DNA from: an uncultured bacterium
GTDB taxonomy: Bacteria > Desulfobacterota > Desulfovibrionia > Desulfovibrionales > Desulfovibrionaceae
Reading direction: 5' to 3'
Assembly: GCA_905214305.1 (NCBI GenBank)
Contig: CAJMLK010000004.1
Coordinates: forward strand, 30,088-94,087
DNA: 64,000 nucleotides
Positions 45,103-54,725 of this stretch are shown in pieces; the first letter of the stretch is position 1; every line of letters starts with the position of its first letter. The translations under genes and the position numbers were made by a program. Under the pieces are notes generated by a model. It saw nothing but the letters and a program-made list of their open reading frames with translations. It had not been told where the DNA came from and searched no databases.

Positions 45103-45413
45103 ATTGCGCATAACTCCTGTCGGCGTGTGTATTTTCCTCCCCTTGGCGTGTTTTTCATCTTGTCTTGCATGCGCGCGGGATTTGTGTCCATGCCATAAAT
45201 GCCAAATACGGCAGTATACATTGTGTACGGGCTGACAGCATGTCAATGCGTCGTGAAGATGCGGAAATGTTGAACCGTGCATGATTTCCTGTTGCAGCCT
45301 TGCTGCGCGTTGTGCTCCGACTTGCTGCACAATGCGCTTCTTTGCTTTTGTATAAAAAAGCGGGCATAAAAGAGCAGGAATTCATACTGATAATACAAGG
45401 TGCGGGCTAGGAT
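45103..45413. other. Upstream region of the Fe-S/cytochrome fusion gene
   Basis: No gene. The last 60 bases are AT-rich and probably hold the promoter; I see no confident -35/-10 pair. GTATACATTGTGTAC (45212-45226) is a short dyad. Confidence 0.4.
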
Positions 45414-46880
45414 ATGAAGCGTTCTCGACGTATGTTTCTTATGGGGGCCGGGGCTGCGGGCCTTTCGGTCGTGTCGGGCGGCAGTGATGCTCTGGCCGCT
45501 TCCAATGGCGGCGCTTCCGGCGGCGCGCGGTACGCCACGCTGCTGGAGCTTGAAAAATGCATCGGCTGCGGCGCCTGCGTGCAGGGCTGCCGCGAGCGTA
45601 ACGAGGGGCGGTATCCGGTGGTGAACGGGGCCATGCCCGAGCTGTTTCCTCCCGGCACAAAGACCGAAGACTGGTCGCAGCGGCAGGATGTGGACGACAG
45701 ACTCACCCCGTATAACTGGTTGTACATTGAAACCGTGACCGTGCAGAAAAACGGCCAAAGCCTTGATCTGCATGTGCCGCGCCGGTGCATGCACTGTACC
45801 AATCCGCCCTGCGCCAACCTTTGCCCCTGGGGGGCGTGCAGCAGTGATCCGCAGACCGGCACAGTGAATATCAGTCCGGCAACCTGCCTTGGCGGGGCCA
45901 AATGCCGCACGGTCTGTCCCTGGCATGTGCCGCAGCGCCAGTCCGGGGTAGGCCCGTATCTGCACCTTATGCCGCGCTTTGCAGGCAATGGCGTCATGTA
46001 CAAGTGCGACCGCTGTGCAGACAGCTACGCACAGGGGCAATTGCCCGCCTGTATCGAAGTCTGCCCGGAGCAGGTGCAGACCATCGGCCCGCGCGCGGAG
46101 CTGCTTGCTCATGCACAGGCGCTGGCAGCCGAACGCGGCCATTATCTCTACGGGGTGACGGAAAACGGCGGCACAAACACGTTCTATCTTTCGCCCGTGC
46201 CGTTTGAAGACCTGGCCGCCGCCGCAAAACCCGGACCGGGCAGGCCCACACTGGCAGATGTGCCGGACAGCATGGCACAGGCCGCAAATCTGGGGCGTAT
46301 GCTTGTGGCTGCTCCGCTGGCGGGCATGGCGGCAGGCATGGCGCGGAGCGCCAAAAGCGGCAGCGCCGCGCTGGAAGAAAAGGCGGCCGGTGCGGCAGGC
46401 GCAGCGTCGGCACAAAGTGCGCCATGGTCGGTTCCCGGCTGGATAAAGCGCGTATGGGTTGCTCTGGCCCTTGTGCTGGGCTTTACCGGCATGATGCAGA
46501 TGCCCATGGCCACGCGCTATGGCCTGACCAGACTGCCCGGCATGGCCTGGACCGGAGATTTTTATGCCACCCTCAATATTCACTATGTGGCGGGCGCGCT
46601 GCTGATAGCGCTGTGCTGCCTGCTGATGACGCTCAGGCTGAAAGTCGGCGGCGGTTTTCCCCGGCTTGTATTCTGGGGCACTGTGCGCGTCTGGCTGGTT
46701 GCGGGCCTTGTACTCACGGGGATTTTTCGCGTGCTGAAAAACCTGCCCGCATTTTCTTTTGCCCCGGAACTGGTCATGGGGATGGATCTTGCGCATCTGG
46801 GCCTTGCCGCCGTGCTCGGCGTGCTGTCGCTGGTGCTGTGGATCAGTGGACGCAAGGCATGGACGGGCAGGGCGCGGTAG
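45414..46880 (+). CDS. Tat-exported 4Fe-4S protein fused to a cytochrome b-like membrane domain
   Basis: 488 residues. Twin-arginine signal SRRMFLMGAG, then an FdnH/HybA-like ferredoxin domain with four Cys groups (CIGCGACVQGCRE, CMHCTNPPCANLCPWGAC, CLGGAKCRTVCPW, CDRCADSYAQGQLPACIEVCP). After a Gly/Ala linker (about 260-340) come four membrane helices (about 345-480) with histidines in NIHYVAGALL and MDLAHLGLAA placed like haem b ligands of FdnI-type cytochromes. It would take electrons from a periplasmic partner to the quinone pool. No catalytic subunit is adjacent. Start codon ribosome site is weak. Similarity to the formate/Ni-Fe hydrogenase small subunits is clear; the partner is unknown. 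Confidence 0.8.
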   Translation: MKRSRRMFLMGAGAAGLSVVSGGSDALAASNGGASGGARYATLLELEKCIGCGACVQGCRERNEGRYPVVNGAMPELFPPGTKTEDWSQRQDVDDRLTPYNWLYIETVTVQKNGQSLDLHVPRRCMHCTNPPCANLCPWGACSSDPQTGTVNISPATCLGGAKCRTVCPWHVPQRQSGVGPYLHLMPRFAGNGVMYKCDRCADSYAQGQLPACIEVCPEQVQTIGPRAELLAHAQALAAERGHYLYGVTENGGTNTFYLSPVPFEDLAAAAKPGPGRPTLADVPDSMAQAANLGRMLVAAPLAGMAAGMARSAKSGSAALEEKAAGAAGAASAQSAPWSVPGWIKRVWVALALVLGFTGMMQMPMATRYGLTRLPGMAWTGDFYATLNIHYVAGALLIALCCLLMTLRLKVGGGFPRLVFWGTVRVWLVAGLVLTGIFRVLKNLPAFSFAPELVMGMDLAHLGLAAVLGVLSLVLWISGRKAWTGRAR

Positions 46881-46918
46881 CACCCGCAGTCAGGAGAAAA
46901 TACGCCTTCAGGGCAGAT

Positions 46919-47060
46919 TGGCTTTGAAATTGCTCCGGCGGATGCGTGAGCAGACGCCCGCCGCGGCGGCGCAAGTACAGTTTGTCTGCGCGGTGAAACG
47001 CCAAAGCGGGTGTCCTTGAAGCATCGAGAGTATCTGTTCTCAATGCGAAAATGCCCTGGG
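46919..47060 (-). repeat. Dispersed intergenic repeat type A, reverse copy
   Basis: Begins with the diverged terminal hairpin region (GAAATTGCTCCGGCGG on plus), then GATGCGTGAGCAGACGCC, a middle GCGCGGTGAAACGCC and a first-palindrome remnant (GAGAGTATCTGTTCTC, 47026-47041). Confidence 0.65.
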
Positions 47061-47074
47061 ACATGCGATTTTTG

Positions 47075-47113
47075 CAAAAAAGGCCCTCTGTTCTTTTCAG
47101 GACAGAGGGCCTT
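47075..47113 (-). terminator. Terminator of the cvpA/mazG-side gene block
   Basis: Perfect 12-bp arms AAGGCCCTCTGT (47080-47091) and ACAGAGGGCCTT (47102-47113); six T follow on the minus strand. Confidence 0.82.
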
Positions 47114-47134
47114 CGACGCAATGTGCTGTTGCGT

Positions 47135-49549
47135 TTACTGCTTTGGCTGTTCCTTTTCCGAATGGGGAGCCTTTTCTGTATCGACTTTTTCAGCTTCCGC
47201 AGCCGGAGCGGTTTCAGGCGTCGCGGCAGCGGGCTTCTCAGTCTGCATGTCGTTGGCGCTGGCAGCGTCCTCGCCTGTGGCGGCCTTTTCGCTTTGCTCC
47301 ACGTTGGCGGGCGTGACCTGGGCAGCCTTGTCATCCGCTGCGGGCGTTGCGCCAGCAGCAGGAATGCCGGTATGGCCGGGCGCGGCCACAACGTCCTGCT
47401 CGTCCTGAGCGGGGGCAGCGTTACGCTTCTTTATTTCTTCGTCCGCGCGGGCATCATAGGCAGCTGCCTCAGAGGCGGCCTTTTCCAGAGCTTTTTCCAC
47501 AGGCGTTGCCGTGTCGGCCTGCGGTTCACCGTCTTCCGGCGCTGCCGGTTCAGGCACACTCTGTTCAGGCGCAGGGCTGGCCGCTTCAGGGTGCTCCGTG
47601 GCGGGTGCGGGAGCCGCGGGGCTTGCCTGAGGCTGCAGCAGTTCCTCAAGGTGACGCAGTTGCGCCTGCGGCACGGCCTTTAACTGAGGGCCAAGCAGCA
47701 TGGTTCCGGGCTGGGCCAGCAGAACAGCGATAACGGCGCAGATAAGCAGCGCCCCGCCCATGCCGCCATGCGCGCCTTTGCGCACCATCCGGCTCAGCAG
47801 TACGGCGGCTACGATGCACATGCTGCCGATGATGGGCAGAGCCTTGAGGCCGAGGACCATTTCGCGCTGTTCAGGGCTGAGGCTGAACTTGAAGAAGCCG
47901 CCCATCCAGTCCAGAGTCGGGCCAAAGCCAGCCGCAGCCAGCGCCATGCCTGCATGCAGCAGGCACAGGGCCGCGAAGATGAAGAACAGGCGGCCCCCAA
48001 GGCCGGAGAGGCGCAAGAGTGCCTTGCCCAGCAGGGGCGCTGCCAGACAGATGATGGTAAGGGCAGCGGAGGCCGGGTCATAGGCGGCCAGACTCAGCAC
48101 GCAGGCCACCGCCAGACTGATCCACAAAAAGGCAATGCCCGAGCGTTCCTTGCGTGAGGCAGCCAGATCGGCCGGGGCGGTGCGCAGCACCCGAACCCAC
48201 GAAACGCAGGCCATGATGGCGGCCCAGGGCAGCAGGCCCGCCGCCGCCACGAGCAGCGGCAACCACCACTTGGCGCTGGGCCAGGGCCAGAGAATAAGGC
48301 GCTCGCCCAAAAATTTGAGATAGCCTTCGGGCTGCTGCCACAGCATGACGCCGCCAAGCCAGCAGGCCAGCAGCAGGAGCAGCAGCACAAAGCCCGCCAC
48401 GCCGTCCATGCCCTGCGCCCGGCGGAAGGTCCCGCGCCAGCTCAGGAAGAAAACACTGGCGACAAGCGGCAGCATCAACTGGAAAATGCCACCCGTAAGC
48501 CCGGCCAGTGCTGCCAGAACAAAGCCGGCGGGCAGGCTCACCCAGGCATGGGTCTTTTGCCAGCCGTGGCAGAGCAGCGCCAGCGAAAAGAGCGTCAGGG
48601 CCGTGGCGAGACTTTCAGGCCCGGTAAAATGGGCCAGAGGAACAAAGAGTGGCGCAGAAAGCAGAATCATGCCGCCAGCCAGAGCCGCCTGAGCGCCAAG
48701 CCCGGCAACGCGGGCCAGTGTCCACACGCTCATGAGGCAGATCAGCGCACCGGCAAGGGCCGCCACGGGGAAGAGCAGATAGCTGAAGCCGGGACCGGCC
48801 ATTTCAACGAGGCTGCGCATGCCCGCAAGATACCAGTGGTATACGGGCCAGTGAGCCAGACCGGGCGCGGCCGGGGCCAGCCACAGGCCGCTCTGGCTGG
48901 TCTGGTTGAAAATGAGGATGCTTTCGGCTTCGTGCGGGCAATACAGGGCATTGCCCATAAAAGCGGGCCATGCCTGAGCCAGAAGGAGCAAAAGCAGAAA
49001 GAACGGTCCCACGCGGCTGGCGGCTTCAAAAAATTTCTGCGCGGCTGTGGGCTGCGGGGGCGTCATTGCCGCCCGGATTCCGGCTGCCACGGCATTTTCC
49101 GTTGCGGCAGGCCCGGCGTTCTGGGCGCCTTTGCCGCGCCAGGACGAAAACACGCCCCGCTTTTTGGCCGCAGTGCCGGTCTGGGTGTCGCCGCCCGGCG
49201 CCGCGCCGGAATCGCCGCCGGGCATATGGCCAGCCTGCGCGTGCACTTGCGTGTGATCCTGCACGGCGTGCGGGTCTGCACCCGGAGCGGCAGGCTGCGC
49301 CTTGTCTGGCGTGGCATATGGCGCGGCATCAGATCCGGTATCAGATCCGGCAGCTGCCCCGGCACAGGGGCAGCTTGTGGCAGCGTGCTGTTCGCCCGTG
49401 CCCGCATCGGATGCCGGACAGGCAATGGCCTGTTCCCGGTGGGGCGCAGCTGCCTGAGTTTCCTGCCCCGGCCCGGAAGAAAGGTGCTGTTCCGCATTGC
49501 CCGCGTGCTTGGGCTGGCCGTCCTCAGGCAGGGTGGAGTTCTGGGTCAT
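47135..49549 (-). CDS. GT-C-like (ArnT/PMT-type) membrane protein with disordered ends
   Basis: 804 residues. An Ala/Gln/His-rich N-terminal ~150 residues, then about twelve membrane helices (about 175-610), then an Ala/Glu/Pro-rich tail of ~180. The segment PHEAESILIFNQTSQSGLWLAP with a following HWPVYHWYL is laid out like the first periplasmic loop of ArnT-type glycosyltransferases, but the catalytic Asp of DEA is His here. It may be a divergent or inactive glycosyltransferase. GAAGGAG precedes the ATG and the start overlaps the lipoprotein stop (ATGA), so the two are coupled. Confidence 0.6.
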   Translation of the reverse strand: MTQNSTLPEDGQPKHAGNAEQHLSSGPGQETQAAAPHREQAIACPASDAGTGEQHAATSCPCAGAAAGSDTGSDAAPYATPDKAQPAAPGADPHAVQDHTQVHAQAGHMPGGDSGAAPGGDTQTGTAAKKRGVFSSWRGKGAQNAGPAATENAVAAGIRAAMTPPQPTAAQKFFEAASRVGPFFLLLLLLAQAWPAFMGNALYCPHEAESILIFNQTSQSGLWLAPAAPGLAHWPVYHWYLAGMRSLVEMAGPGFSYLLFPVAALAGALICLMSVWTLARVAGLGAQAALAGGMILLSAPLFVPLAHFTGPESLATALTLFSLALLCHGWQKTHAWVSLPAGFVLAALAGLTGGIFQLMLPLVASVFFLSWRGTFRRAQGMDGVAGFVLLLLLLACWLGGVMLWQQPEGYLKFLGERLILWPWPSAKWWLPLLVAAAGLLPWAAIMACVSWVRVLRTAPADLAASRKERSGIAFLWISLAVACVLSLAAYDPASAALTIICLAAPLLGKALLRLSGLGGRLFFIFAALCLLHAGMALAAAGFGPTLDWMGGFFKFSLSPEQREMVLGLKALPIIGSMCIVAAVLLSRMVRKGAHGGMGGALLICAVIAVLLAQPGTMLLGPQLKAVPQAQLRHLEELLQPQASPAAPAPATEHPEAASPAPEQSVPEPAAPEDGEPQADTATPVEKALEKAASEAAAYDARADEEIKKRNAAPAQDEQDVVAAPGHTGIPAAGATPAADDKAAQVTPANVEQSEKAATGEDAASANDMQTEKPAAATPETAPAAEAEKVDTEKAPHSEKEQPKQ

Positions 49550-51762
49550 GGGTTCGCTCCTTCAGGTGTTGCCGTCTGTCCCGTGAGCACAATATGCCGG
49601 GACTGGCGTGCGTCTAGGTCAAGTTCCACAGTGCGCCCTTGCATGGGCAGGTTCTGGCCGGATGGCGCTTCGCGTGCCGCGCGCGCCGCAGCGGGCAGAG
49701 CGCAGGCAAGGCGTTGCCGCTTGCCGGAAAAATTGGCGGCCAGCAGCCAGTAGCCGCCGCCGGGCAGGGCGCTCAGCACGCCGACACAGCCCGGAGGCCC
49801 GGAAAAGATTTCTGTTACCCGGCCCCCGGCCAATCCGGCCTGAAGGCGGGCGCGCAAAAGAGCCGCCAGTTCATGAAGAAAACTCTGCCTGTCGGCCCAT
49901 TGCCTGTCCAGAGCACCGAAAGCCAGCGGCAGCGGCGGCAGGCTCCCTCCGCGCGTCTGTTCGTCCCACAGGGGAACGCTGCCCATGCTGGCTGGCAGCC
50001 CCGCCGGGGGGCGCGCCAGATTGAGCGCCCCGGTCATGTCCTGCGGGCTTATGAAGGCAAGTCCGGGCAGACCCACGCGAAAAGAAAGCAGCAGCAATAC
50101 TGTCTGGCGCAGGGCCTTTGCCTGTTCCGGCCGCGTTGCTGCCGTTGCGTCCAGCCCCAGAGCCAGCGCTGCAAGCCCGGCCTGTGTTGTCCACAGTTCT
50201 TCGGCATCGGCAGCGGCCCGGGCCTGTTCCTGCGCGCGGCGCGCCATGTCGCGCCCTTCGGGCAGGGCCAGCAGGGGCCGCCAGTCCACACTTTGCCTGT
50301 CTTTCTGCCCACGGGCCAGACGGCTGTGATCCACGCCCTGCGTCAGTGAGTCCCGCAAAAGGGCGGCAAGGGGCGCGGCATCGCCGGTCAGCAGGGCGTA
50401 GGCCGTTGCCGGTTCCGTAATGGTATCGCGTGTAAAGTCCACAGCCGTGTCCAGCACGGCCCGCGTCAGGGAGGGCGGCAGGGCGTCGTCCTGCATGGCC
50501 CATCCGCCGTAGCGGTGAATTTCGCCCGACAGGGCGTCCAGCGCTTCCAGACCGGGTGTCAGCTCCATGATCTGTTGCGCGTCTGGTGTGCTGGCCCCTG
50601 TGCCAGCCTGCGTTTTGCCCTGTGCCCTGACATTCCGGCCGGAAAGTGCCTGCCGGGCCGGGGCGGCGGGGCGTCGTGCTTCAGACGCAGCCTCGCCGGG
50701 GGGCGGAACATCCAGCCCCATGAGGGCCTCCATGCGCAATCCTGCCAGGGTCTGCTGCTGCAGCCCCGTATGCCGGATAACCGCAGCGGAAAAAACGCGC
50801 CGCGCCTGACCGGAGGGGTCTTGCCACAGCAGCACGGGACGCAGGGGATGGCCGCTGTAACGGTATACCCAGCGTCGTGCCTGACCGTCGGCCCCGCGAA
50901 TTTCGCCCGTGACCGCCCAGCCGCCGGGCGTGGTCCAGGGCAGGCCGTCGCGCACGAGATTTTCGGGTAAAATCCCGCGCTGGGCCAGAGTTTGCACGGC
51001 CTGCGGGCGCAGGGGCAGGCAATCCCATTCGTCGGCGGTGACAGGCAGGACATCCCAGTCTTTTTGCGGCACGACCATCATGGCATAGAGGCCGTCAAAA
51101 CGCGAGGCGTGCCGTGCCTGCAAAATAAAATCAGGGCCAAGTCCCGTGGCCGAGGGCGGCAGTTCACCGCCCAGTTGCAGGCCGAGATTTTCCAGTCGGC
51201 CCGAAGCCCTGTCAAAATCTTCCTGACTGCCCAGAGCCGTATCAAAGCGCAGGGCCGTAACGTTGCCTCCGCCGGGAGTGAGCATTTTGTAGCTGCCCCA
51301 GATATCGCCCCTTTCGCCTGTGGGGGCTGCGAAAAGGCCGTTCAGACCCGTCTGGCCGAGCATGTCCGGCAGCGGAGACAGGCCCAGCGCCCGCCAGAAA
51401 GGCTGCCCTGACGTGACCGTGTGCGGATTCACGTCCAGCCATGACGGCGCGGCGGAAAGCAGCAGGGGAACCCGGCGGGCCGCGGCGCTGTTGCGCCAGA
51501 TAAGCCCTGTACCGGACACCTGCGTTGTCAGGTCCTGGGTGGAACCCAGCATGGATTGCCGTTCAAGCCACTGCAGATAGCCCGGATCGGCACGGGGCAG
51601 AGGACTTGTGTGCGCGCCGGGGCGGGAGGCTGCGCTCCTGTCTGCCGTTTTGGGACCGGCGGCCTTCTGTCCTGACACGCATGCGCCGAGCAGGATCGTC
51701 AGCAGCAGGCAGAGGCAAAGCAGCCCGCCCTGAGAACGCGCGCGGCGAAAAATGCGCGGCAC
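49546..51762 (-). CDS. Lipoprotein of unknown function
   Basis: 738 residues from GTG 51762, which gives a textbook lipoprotein signal: basic MPRIFRRARSQG, hydrophobic core, lipobox LLGAC. A longer reading to GTG 51915 has a better ribosome site (AAGGA) but places 60 residues before the signal and overlaps mazG. The mature protein is soluble-looking; SAAPSWLDVNPHTV and a C-terminal beta region (GGYWLLAANFSGKRQRLACALP) vaguely recall alpha-amylase/trehalose-synthase-like proteins, but I see no catalytic triad and do not claim it. Coupled to the downstream GT-C-like gene, hinting at envelope glycan work. Confidence 0.65.
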   Translation of the reverse strand: MPRIFRRARSQGGLLCLCLLLTILLGACVSGQKAAGPKTADRSAASRPGAHTSPLPRADPGYLQWLERQSMLGSTQDLTTQVSGTGLIWRNSAAARRVPLLLSAAPSWLDVNPHTVTSGQPFWRALGLSPLPDMLGQTGLNGLFAAPTGERGDIWGSYKMLTPGGGNVTALRFDTALGSQEDFDRASGRLENLGLQLGGELPPSATGLGPDFILQARHASRFDGLYAMMVVPQKDWDVLPVTADEWDCLPLRPQAVQTLAQRGILPENLVRDGLPWTTPGGWAVTGEIRGADGQARRWVYRYSGHPLRPVLLWQDPSGQARRVFSAAVIRHTGLQQQTLAGLRMEALMGLDVPPPGEAASEARRPAAPARQALSGRNVRAQGKTQAGTGASTPDAQQIMELTPGLEALDALSGEIHRYGGWAMQDDALPPSLTRAVLDTAVDFTRDTITEPATAYALLTGDAAPLAALLRDSLTQGVDHSRLARGQKDRQSVDWRPLLALPEGRDMARRAQEQARAAADAEELWTTQAGLAALALGLDATAATRPEQAKALRQTVLLLLSFRVGLPGLAFISPQDMTGALNLARPPAGLPASMGSVPLWDEQTRGGSLPPLPLAFGALDRQWADRQSFLHELAALLRARLQAGLAGGRVTEIFSGPPGCVGVLSALPGGGYWLLAANFSGKRQRLACALPAAARAAREAPSGQNLPMQGRTVELDLDARQSRHIVLTGQTATPEGANP

Positions 51763-51875
51763 AGTCTTGCTGACCGTGGACAGGACGCGAGAGTCCGCCT
51801 CTTGTGCGGCATGGCAGTCTGCCGCCCGTGGACGGCAGACCAGACTGCTGGCGACGGGCAGTGCGCCCTGCCGCC

Positions 51876-52673
51876 TCAGGACCGGGGTTCTTCCTCTGCC
51901 TTGGCCGTATTCCACAGTTCGTCCTTTTCATCGAGGCTCAGGGCGTTGAAGTCCTGCCCCTGGGCGCGGGCCAGCTCTTCCATGCGGGCAAAGCGCTTCA
52001 GAAAGCGGCGCGTTGCCAGATCCAGAGCTTCGCTGGCCTTGATGCCCTTGCGGCGGCCCAGTTCGGTAATGCTGAAAAGCAGGTCGCCAAGCTCATGCTT
52101 CTGGGCTTCTCCATTACTGTTGGCCGAAGCGTCCAGCCATTCCAGCCATTCGGCTTCCACCTGCTGCTCCACATCTTCGTCACTGGTCCAGGTAAAGCCC
52201 ACGCGGGAAGCCTTGGAATGGATGCGGTAGGCCTTGATCAGGGGGGGCAGGCTTTCGGGCAGGCTGTCGAACAGGCCCTTGGGCTTGCCGTCTTCATCGG
52301 CGTGCTCGGCCCGTTTGATTTTTTCCCAGGCCTTGAGCTGTTCATCAAGGCTGTCGAACACCGTGTCGCCAAAAACGTGCGGGTGACGGCGGACCATCTT
52401 GGCCCGGTTGTTGTTCAGGGCGTCGGCAAAGGTGAATTGCCCGTCCTTTTCATACAGCCGTGCCACAAAGAGCAGCAGAAAGGCCACATCGCCCAGTTCT
52501 TCGCGGATGTCGGCCACGTTGCCCGAGCGGATGGCGCTGACAAGCTCGTGGCTTTCTTCGATGATATAGTCGGCCAGCGTGTGGGCGGTCTGCTCCTTGT
52601 CCCAGGGGCAGCCCTCGGGGCCGGTGAGCGTGTCAATGATGCCCTGCAACTCTTCAACAGCGTTCTTTTCCAT
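51876..52673 (-). CDS. mazG: Nucleoside triphosphate pyrophosphohydrolase MazG
   Basis: 265 residues with two MazG domains. Domain 1 begins LQGIIDTLTGPEGCPWDKEQT and contains EESHELVSAIR and EELGDVAFLLLF; domain 2 has the ELGDLLFSITELGR counterpart. It hydrolyses NTPs, including aberrant ones and ppGpp in some bacteria. AAGGAA ten bases before the ATG. Confidence 0.94.
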   Translation of the reverse strand: MEKNAVEELQGIIDTLTGPEGCPWDKEQTAHTLADYIIEESHELVSAIRSGNVADIREELGDVAFLLLFVARLYEKDGQFTFADALNNNRAKMVRRHPHVFGDTVFDSLDEQLKAWEKIKRAEHADEDGKPKGLFDSLPESLPPLIKAYRIHSKASRVGFTWTSDEDVEQQVEAEWLEWLDASANSNGEAQKHELGDLLFSITELGRRKGIKASEALDLATRRFLKRFARMEELARAQGQDFNALSLDEKDELWNTAKAEEEPRS

Positions 52674-52965
52674 GAATGTACGTTCCTTGTGCCGGTTACG
52701 GATACAAAGGCCGGGAGCAGCCCCGGGTGCAAATGCCCGTCAGGTTGACGCGCGCTGCGCGCTGCGTTGCCGGACGGTGCGGATGCGGCGGAAACACTGT
52801 TCCCGGCGCATGACCTTTGAAAAAATATGGCCTTCAGCGGGCCTTTTCAGGGGCGTCTGCGTTGCAGCAGCACCGGTGGCTGTGCAACAGTGCCGCCCAC
52901 AACGGCGCGTCCAGCTTCAGCCCTTGCCGAAGGGTTTACCAATGGGCGGCATGGCCCCGTGCTTG
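52674..52965. other. Gap between mazG and cvpA, no gene seen
   Basis: GC-rich, no credible ORF or terminator; the type A repeat end follows. Confidence 0.4.
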
Positions 52966-53027
52966 CGCCTCCGTGGCGGGCGTCTGTTCCCGCAGCAGCC
53001 AGAGCAATTTCAAAGTGACCTTGCTCT
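52966..53027. repeat. Type A repeat, distal half
   Basis: GCCTCCGTGGCGGGCGTCTG, then CGCAGCAGCCAGAGC and the terminal hairpin (53001-53027). The cvpA stop TAG is its last triplet on the minus strand. Confidence 0.65.
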
Positions 53028-53514
53028 AAAGACCCAGACGGGAAACCAGGTCCGGCGGCAGCCAGCCCCGAACCTGCACCGTAAGGGCGTTGAAATAGGG
53101 CAGCACACGGCTGTGCTGCATGAAAACCGCCTGAGAGAAAAATTTTTGCAGCAAAAGTATGCCCAGGGACCACAGAAGTGCGCCCTTGGCAAGGCCGAGC
53201 ATGGCCCCGGCCATTCTGTCGGCCCATGTGACAAAGGAAAAGGAAAGAATTTTTTGCAGCAGACGTGCAATAAGGGCCACGGACAGCAGTACACCGAGAA
53301 AGACCAGCACGTAGGCGGCCACAGTGCGCCAGCCGGGGTCCGTAATAAGTGTCAGATGGGGCGAAAGCCTGTCATGGTAATTGTGGGCCGTCCAAAAGCC
53401 GCCCAAAAGCGATACAATACCGGCAACTTCCCCGACAAAGCCGTGCATATATCCACGCCCGGCAAAAAAAACCAGCGTCAGAACCACAACGAGGTCAAAA
53501 ATATCCTGGCTCAT
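53026..53514 (-). CDS. cvpA: CvpA family membrane protein
   Basis: 162 residues, four membrane helices. IFDLVVVLTLVFFAGRGYMHGFVGEVAGIVSLLGGFW is the usual CvpA opening, and WADRMAGAMLGLAKGALLW is the conserved last third. CvpA is needed for colicin V production in E. coli and for envelope stress tolerance elsewhere. ATG 53514 with GGAGAAGG fixes the start. Ends at a repeat-supplied TAG. Confidence 0.9.
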   Translation of the reverse strand: MSQDIFDLVVVLTLVFFAGRGYMHGFVGEVAGIVSLLGGFWTAHNYHDRLSPHLTLITDPGWRTVAAYVLVFLGVLLSVALIARLLQKILSFSFVTWADRMAGAMLGLAKGALLWSLGILLLQKFFSQAVFMQHSRVLPYFNALTVQVRGWLPPDLVSRLGL

Positions 53515-53741
53515 GCCTTCTCCCTGCAATATCCCTTTCTGCGGTTTCCGGCGCACGCGCCGCAGCCTCATGCGGACGGCGCAAGGCAGCATAGCAAAAG
53601 CTCGGGCGCGGCACAATGCATCAGGCTGTCCGGCACGACGCCGGCATTTTGTGGCGACGCGCGCAGGGGCTGACGCTCAGGGCTGTCAGCGGTCGCGTCA
53701 CGGGGGCCTGTGCCTCCGCGTTCATCGGCATGCGCAAGCTT
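53515..53741. other. cvpA-mobA divergent region
   Basis: No gene. GC-rich with GCGCACGCGCC-type dyads; the mobA promoter lies at its right end. Confidence 0.4.
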
Positions 53742-53769
53742 TTGACAAGATGACCTCAGATATTACATT
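53742..53769 (+). promoter_or_regulatory. Promoter of mobA
   Basis: TTGACA at 53742-53747, 16-base spacer, TACATT at 53764-53769, in an AT-rich pocket 55 bases before mobA. Confidence 0.5.
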
Positions 53770-53823
53770 GAATAGATGCACAGGCTCCGGGCCTGACGAC
53801 AAAGCTGAATCGACGGGGGAAAT

Positions 53824-54510
53824 ATGGCAAGCGCAAAGGGCCGGGTGGCCGGAGTCGTTCTGGCTGGAGGCTTTTCAAGCCGCATGGGCGTGGACAAGGC
53901 CGGTCTGCGCCTGCCCGAAATTGTCGGGCCGGGCACGGCTGGCGGGCAGAGTCTGAACGGGGCTGACGCGCCCGACCTGCTGTCTGCGGCCTGCGCTCTT
54001 GTGCGCTCTGTTTTGCCTGTCTGCCTTGTTTCCTGCCGTGCTGACGCGCCAAGGCCGGGGCATGACTGCGTTTTTGACGCCCTGCCCGGACAGGGACCAG
54101 CCGCGGGACTGCAGGCGGCTCTGCGTCGTGCCGACGAGATGGGCTACGCGGCCCTGCTTGCTCTTTCGTGCGATCTGCCTCTTATGGACGCCGCCACCCT
54201 GCGCAGGCTGCTGGAGGCCAGAGAGGCCGCGCCCCCGCAAACGCTGGTCACGGCCTGCCGTGCGCGGGATACCGGCCGTGTGGAGTCCCTCACCGCCATT
54301 TATGAAGTGGCGGCCCTGCCGTATTTTGATGCGGCTCTGGCCCGTGGCGAACGCAAGCTGGGTCTCATGGTTCCGGACGACCTGAGGCACTGTGTGGACT
54401 ATGGGCCGGAAGAGGCTGAACCGTTCTTTAACTGCAACTGTCCCGACGATCTTGAACAGGCCCGCATTCTGCTGGCGCAAAAAAATGCACGCTTTTCTGG
54501 AAAAGAGTGA
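53824..54510 (+). CDS. mobA: Molybdenum cofactor guanylyltransferase MobA
   Basis: 228 residues. GVVLAGGFSSRMGVDKAGL is the nucleotide-binding motif of MobA, followed by a short Ala/Gly-rich insert; LLALSCDLPLMDAATLRRLL holds the metal-binding Asp; FFNCNCPDDL is the usual end. It adds GMP to molybdopterin, giving the bis-MGD cofactor that the formate dehydrogenase 2.5 kb downstream needs. Confidence 0.9.
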   Translation: MASAKGRVAGVVLAGGFSSRMGVDKAGLRLPEIVGPGTAGGQSLNGADAPDLLSAACALVRSVLPVCLVSCRADAPRPGHDCVFDALPGQGPAAGLQAALRRADEMGYAALLALSCDLPLMDAATLRRLLEAREAAPPQTLVTACRARDTGRVESLTAIYEVAALPYFDAALARGERKLGLMVPDDLRHCVDYGPEEAEPFFNCNCPDDLEQARILLAQKNARFSGKE

Positions 54511-54725
54511 TTTCGCAGTAACGTCCAATTGTTATGCAAGGCCAGAGCGTTATGCTGATTCGCGTCCGCGCGCGCTAAAATCAGCCTTAGCCGCGTGTGC
54601 GGGGCTTTCGGCGCACAGGTGGGGAAAAGCGGCGCACAGCTAGCCAGAACAGACGAATTGGCTTACACAGGGTCAAAACAGCATTCGCATCCGCTCCGGC
54701 AGGGGCAGCAGCATTGGAGAAACGC

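Noticed and set aside
45243..46883. 546-codon minus-strand open frame
   Set aside because: Antisense to the Fe-S/cytochrome gene whose Cys motifs are unmistakable.
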